Assembly (NCBI GenBank): GCA_964506505.1
Contig: CAZDKY010000022.1
Span: 1-45,425, forward strand
Length of the DNA stretch: 45,425 nucleotides
DNA from: M55B129 sp964506505
Lineage (GTDB): Bacteria; Bacillota; Dethiobacteria; DTU022
Direction: 5' to 3'
The notes below the pieces were generated by a model. That model had not been told where the DNA came from. It ran no database searches and saw only the letters and a list, made by a program, of their open reading frames with translations. Positions 42,270 to 45,425 of the stretch are shown here, in pieces (the first letter of the stretch is position 1; each line of letters begins with the position of its first letter). A program made the position numbers and the translations under genes.

Positions 42270-43508
42270 CTATTCATAAATTTTTTCGTCAACCATATCC
42301 GCCGCGGGTGCATCCATTTCTATGTCGCGCTTATTATGGCTTTCTTCAGCCAGTTCTTTATAATATTCATGCTGGATAATCAGATCCATAATCTCGTTTG
42401 TACCGGTCCAGATCATTATTAACCGGACATCACGAAGCATCTTTTCGATCGGATAAACACTTGTATAACCAATTCCACCGAGCACCTGCATGGCATTGTT
42501 TACCACTTTCCAGGCATTTTCGGTGGAAACCTTTTTCGCTTCAGAAACAAGGCGCCGCGACCGGCCGGCCGGGTCGCCTCTGTCTACTGAGCGGGCCGCC
42601 ATGTAAACAATGGCTCTGGCTGTATCAAGCAGGGTAATGCTGTCGGCAATTTTAAAACTGACAGCCTGGAAATTTTTTATGGTGGTCCCAAATGCTTTGC
42701 GGCGCCTGCTGTAGCGAGCGGCAATCTCGAGCACTGCCCTGCTCATCCCCAGTGCTCCGCCGGCGCTGGTCATCCGTTCGGGAATCATCATCCGGTAAAA
42801 TATTTTTCCGCCGGCGTTTTCCTCTCCAAGCAGGTTTTCCGCAGGCACAACCACATCATTAAAAACAAGCCTGCCCGTTCCGCCACCCCTCGTGCCCATC
42901 AAGTCATAAAGGTACTCCACCTTCACTCCCGGGCCGCGATCAACTAGAAATGCGCTGATCGATTGATGAGGAGGCCCCTCAGGATCGGTCCGGGCATAAA
43001 CCATGAAATAATCGGCACCCTCGGCACCGACCACAAATCTTTTCTGACCATTGAGGATATAACAATCTCCATCTTTCCTTGCCGTGCAGGCAGCTCCAAA
43101 AAAATCCGAGCCTCCATGCGGTTCGGTTAGTGCTTCCGCCGCTGTCAGACGCCCTTCTATGGTCGGGCGGAGATATTTTCCCTTTAATTTTTCGGATCCA
43201 AAGTAGTTAATGGCTTCCCCGACGATGCTGACCAGGGAATAGAGACACCCCAGCGAAGTGCCCAGAACACCAATTTCTTCAAGAGCAACTATTTCTGAAG
43301 TCCAGGGCAAACCACGGCCGCCGTATTCTACAGGGAACCGAAGGCCTAGGAGATTTCTGGCCGCCGCTTTCTCAAGAAATTCACGTGGGTAGCGTATTTT
43401 GTCAGCATCCATGTCCTGCAACAGCTGTCTGTCCACATCTTCCCTGACAAAAGCTCGGACATCCTCACACAGTTCCTTTTCGTCGTCAGACATCAGACAG
43501 TCTGGCAT
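42270..43508 (-). CDS. Acyl-CoA dehydrogenase
   Basis: The 412-residue flavoenzyme has the full acyl-CoA dehydrogenase fold: EYGGRGLPW near 59, AAEALTEPHGGSDFFG near 122, FIGAEGADY-like FVVGAEGADYF, RRKAFGTTIKNFQAV near 279 and QVLGGIGYTSVYPIEKMLRDVR near 344. At the position where medium- and short-chain enzymes carry the catalytic glutamate (YEGT) it reads WTGTNEIM, a threonine. A glutamate in PERMTSAGGALG near 245 aligns with the alternative base of isovaleryl- and long-chain-type enzymes. It should oxidise acyl-CoA and pass electrons to an ETF. ATG at 43508 follows GGAGGGATCTGCC. It sits between nnr and hom, with no acyl-CoA synthetase or thiolase near. Substrate is unknown. Confidence 0.93.
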   Translation of the reverse strand: MPDCLMSDDEKELCEDVRAFVREDVDRQLLQDMDADKIRYPREFLEKAAARNLLGLRFPVEYGGRGLPWTSEIVALEEIGVLGTSLGCLYSLVSIVGEAINYFGSEKLKGKYLRPTIEGRLTAAEALTEPHGGSDFFGAACTARKDGDCYILNGQKRFVVGAEGADYFMVYARTDPEGPPHQSISAFLVDRGPGVKVEYLYDLMGTRGGGTGRLVFNDVVVPAENLLGEENAGGKIFYRMMIPERMTSAGGALGMSRAVLEIAARYSRRRKAFGTTIKNFQAVSFKIADSITLLDTARAIVYMAARSVDRGDPAGRSRRLVSEAKKVSTENAWKVVNNAMQVLGGIGYTSVYPIEKMLRDVRLIMIWTGTNEIMDLIIQHEYYKELAEESHNKRDIEMDAPAADMVDEKIYE

Positions 43509-43593
43509 GGCAGATCCCTCCTCATCATTATTCTTTTTATTGAAAGGCTGCAATTCTTTTCCGGTCTTGCACAAGTATCCACAGGACCCCTAT

Positions 43594-45192
43594 TCAAGCC
43601 GTTTCTTCTTCGAGCAAAGGCCTGATCGCTGTCAGGAAAGGATTTTCCGGCACCCGGTGCGAGGCATTTTCAAGATGGCGAAAAGCTTCTTTATAGCGGT
43701 CCAAAATATCACGGGCCATGTGTCCGCGCCCGGGTGGAAGAAGATCTCCGGCCAACCCGTGGATGAAAGCAGCGCTTCCTGCGGCGTTTTCCGAACTCAA
43801 TCCCTGGGCCAGCATTGATACGACTGTCCCGGTTAAAAGATCACCGGAACCGGCGGTGGAAAGTGAAGGCCCGCCTGTGGGATTAATGAGAGCCCGGCCG
43901 TCCGGTAAAGCAATAATGCTGTTTGCTCCCTTCAGGATGACAATGCAGTTCCAGAGCACAGCATGTTCTCCAGCCGTGGCCAGTCGGCTGTTTTGCACAT
44001 CGGCGGCAGCCTTGCCAATCAAGGCACCCATTTCACCTGGATGGGGTGTAACAACAGGCGTATATTTTGCCAAGCGCAGCACATTGATCCTGCTGGCCAG
44101 AGCTTTCAATCCCCCAGCGTCGATAACTATGGGTACAGGGCTGAGCTGGATCAACTTGTCGAGCAGTTCAGAAGTATTTTCGCCCGGATCAAGTCCGGGG
44201 CCAACCGCCAGGGCATCACATTCCCGGATTCGCTCGACAATCATGTCCGATGCAGAAGGATCAATAATACCGCATTCTTTCTCCGGCAAGGCTATGATAA
44301 TCGCTTCCATAGTTTTTGCTTCCAGGACCGGGCATATGCTTGCCGGGGCAGCGAGGTAAACAAGGCCTGCCCCGCTTTTCTGAGCCGCTTCGGCAGACAG
44401 GATCGCCGCACCGGTCATGCCCGGTGAACCGGCTACGATAAACACCTTTCCCATCGATCCTTTATGGGAATCAAAAGGACGTTCGGGAAGAGCAAGACGC
44501 ACGCGGGAAGCTGTATTCAACTCTACAGGCTGATCATCGACCAGATTCTGCGGTACTCCTATTTCACCAACTAAAATCTGCCCGGCCTGATTACAGCCCG
44601 GAGGAAAAAACAACCCGAATTTTGGGCAGGCACAGGTTATGGTCCACTGAGCTTTCACTGCACAGCCCATTACCGCTCCGCTATCGGCATGCACTCCCGA
44701 TGGAATATCGATGGAAAGAACCGGTTTACCACAGCTGTTAAGAGCATCAATTACCTCAGCCAACAGTCCCGAAACTTCACGATCTGCACCAATACCCAGG
44801 AGAGCATCCACCACCAGGTCAGCCCTGCTCAGGCTATCCCTGAAATTATCCATTTCGCTGCTGTCGACAATCCGGTTCACCGGAAAAAGTAATTTCAGGA
44901 GATAGTTTTCGTTTATTTTTGCATCGCCCCTGTAATTGCCGGCCTGGACCGTGCTCCAAAGAGTTATTATTATACCAGCTTTTTCAAGCAGCCGGGCTAT
45001 TACCAGCCCATCACCGCCGTTGTTGCCCGGCCCGGCCACAACCACAACCCGATTCACAAAAGGCCGCCTGTTTAAAATAAATCCGGCCGCTCTTTCACCG
45101 GCTTTTTCCATCAAGACCGCGCCCGACATACCGTATTTTTCCGTCGTCAACCGGTCAGCATCCCTCATCGCCGCGGCACTAACAATTTTCAT
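43594..45192 (-). CDS. nnr: Bifunctional NAD(P)HX epimerase/dehydratase
   Basis: The 532-residue protein repairs hydrated NADH and NADPH. The N-terminal half is the epimerase (NnrE/YjeF_N): KIVSAAAMRDADRL at the start, GPGNNGGDGLVIARLL near 54-69 and SIDIPSGVHADSGAVMG near 151. The C-terminal half is the ADP- or ATP-dependent dehydratase (NnrD): KGSMGKVFIVAGSPGMTGAAILSAEAA region, TPHPGEMGALIG near 385, and STAGSGDLLTGTV near 446. Both halves appear complete. ATG at 45192 follows AAGGGAGC. It heads the run nnr-acd-hom-alr on the minus strand. Gaps of 71-85 bases around the acyl-CoA dehydrogenase leave room for internal promoters. Confidence 0.94.
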   Translation of the reverse strand: MKIVSAAAMRDADRLTTEKYGMSGAVLMEKAGERAAGFILNRRPFVNRVVVVAGPGNNGGDGLVIARLLEKAGIIITLWSTVQAGNYRGDAKINENYLLKLLFPVNRIVDSSEMDNFRDSLSRADLVVDALLGIGADREVSGLLAEVIDALNSCGKPVLSIDIPSGVHADSGAVMGCAVKAQWTITCACPKFGLFFPPGCNQAGQILVGEIGVPQNLVDDQPVELNTASRVRLALPERPFDSHKGSMGKVFIVAGSPGMTGAAILSAEAAQKSGAGLVYLAAPASICPVLEAKTMEAIIIALPEKECGIIDPSASDMIVERIRECDALAVGPGLDPGENTSELLDKLIQLSPVPIVIDAGGLKALASRINVLRLAKYTPVVTPHPGEMGALIGKAAADVQNSRLATAGEHAVLWNCIVILKGANSIIALPDGRALINPTGGPSLSTAGSGDLLTGTVVSMLAQGLSSENAAGSAAFIHGLAGDLLPPGRGHMARDILDRYKEAFRHLENASHRVPENPFLTAIRPLLEEETA

Positions 45193-45313
45193 TTCCAGGG
45201 GCTCCCTTCGGCAGTAAAATTCTGCAATCAGCTTTTGTTTGTTTCGATAAACAGCCTTTTTACTCCTTCTTTAAATAAAAATGTTACCTCCCTGCAACCG
45301 GGTTTAAAAACTT

Positions 45314-45329
45314 CTTCAAATATTTGAAG
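45314..45329. repeat. 16-base perfect palindrome upstream of nnr
   Basis: CTTCAAATATTTGAAG is fully self-complementary and lies 122-137 bases upstream of the nnr start, in a region divergent with whatever lies beyond the right edge. It may be an operator; the binding protein is unknown. Confidence 0.35.
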
Positions 45330-45368
45330 GTAAGTTGTAAAATAAACTGCCGTAGTTTTTAAAATATA

Positions 45369-45396
45369 TAGACTCATGGTAAATCCAATGTATAAT
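45369..45396 (+). promoter_or_regulatory. Possible plus-strand promoter at the right edge
   Basis: TAGACT (45369-45374) and a perfect TATAAT (45391-45396) are spaced by 16 bases and point out of the window. The gene it might serve is not visible. Confidence 0.3.
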
Positions 45397-45425
45397 GTTT
45401 AGTGACCAAACAAAACAAATACAGA

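Noticed and set aside
1..45425. CRISPR array, prophage, rRNA or tRNA genes
   Set aside because: No regularly spaced repeats, phage structural genes or RNA-gene signatures were seen on either strand.

Overview
The window looks like chromosome of an anaerobic, probably spore-forming or spore-lineage Firmicute close to the syntrophic or fermentative Clostridia. The signs are AGGAGG-type ribosome sites, frequent TTG and GTG starts, the GatCAB amidotransferase, a YhaN/YhaO-type nuclease pair, a CotH-family kinase, a selenocysteine machinery (selA-selB), an IscR-like Rrf2 regulator and a large cytoplasmic flavin/iron-sulfur electron-transfer operon. The species is not identified. No rRNA, tRNA, CRISPR array or prophage was seen. 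From 6795 to the end almost everything is on the minus strand; the exceptions are an Rrf2 gene and a geranylgeranyl-reductase-family gene.

Layout. 1-1670 (minus): the start of a branched-chain amino-acid ABC operon (lipoprotein binding protein, then LivH, cut by the window edge) with a promoter and a long leader. 2022-6595 (plus): a three-gene operon of a membrane-anchored CotH-type kinase with three lamin-tail repeats, a DUF4956 membrane protein and a VTC-type polyphosphate-polymerase-like protein. It is followed by the tail of a broken EamA transporter and a shared terminator. 6795-14322: a bifunctional-nuclease-domain protein, the Rrf2 regulator, prephenate dehydrogenase and DAHP synthase, two reductive pyrimidine-catabolism enzymes, aspartate-semialdehyde dehydrogenase and an RseC-like protein.

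14602-22876 (minus) is the most striking block. It encodes, in transcription order, a fused HdrC-HdrB-like protein, EtfB, EtfA, HdrA, MvhD and three Flx-like subunits (two iron-sulfur proteins and an FAD/NAD protein). Tight or overlapping spacing suggests one electron-bifurcating or confurcating assembly joining NAD(H), HdrA flavin, an ETF and an HdrB-type site. It ends in a cluster of strong hairpins, and an internally deleted insertion sequence sits just before its first gene.

24181-32553: selA-selB, a flavin reductase, a metallo-beta-lactamase-fold hydrolase and the SMC-like ATPase/nuclease pair. 32693-37936: a small membrane protein, then gatC-gatA-gatB-purA. 38220-39392 (plus): a geranylgeranyl-reductase-family flavoprotein divergent from gat, with back-to-back promoters and a dyad between them. 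39689-45192 (minus): NAD(P)HX repair enzyme, acyl-CoA dehydrogenase, homoserine dehydrogenase and alanine racemase. The acyl-CoA dehydrogenase is a plausible, unproven electron donor to the ETF of the large operon.

The two best candidates for an incompletely described system are the HdrCB-EtfBA-HdrA-MvhD-Flx operon and the CotH/DUF4956/VTC operon. Every assignment here comes from reading translations and motifs by eye; no database search or structure prediction was run.
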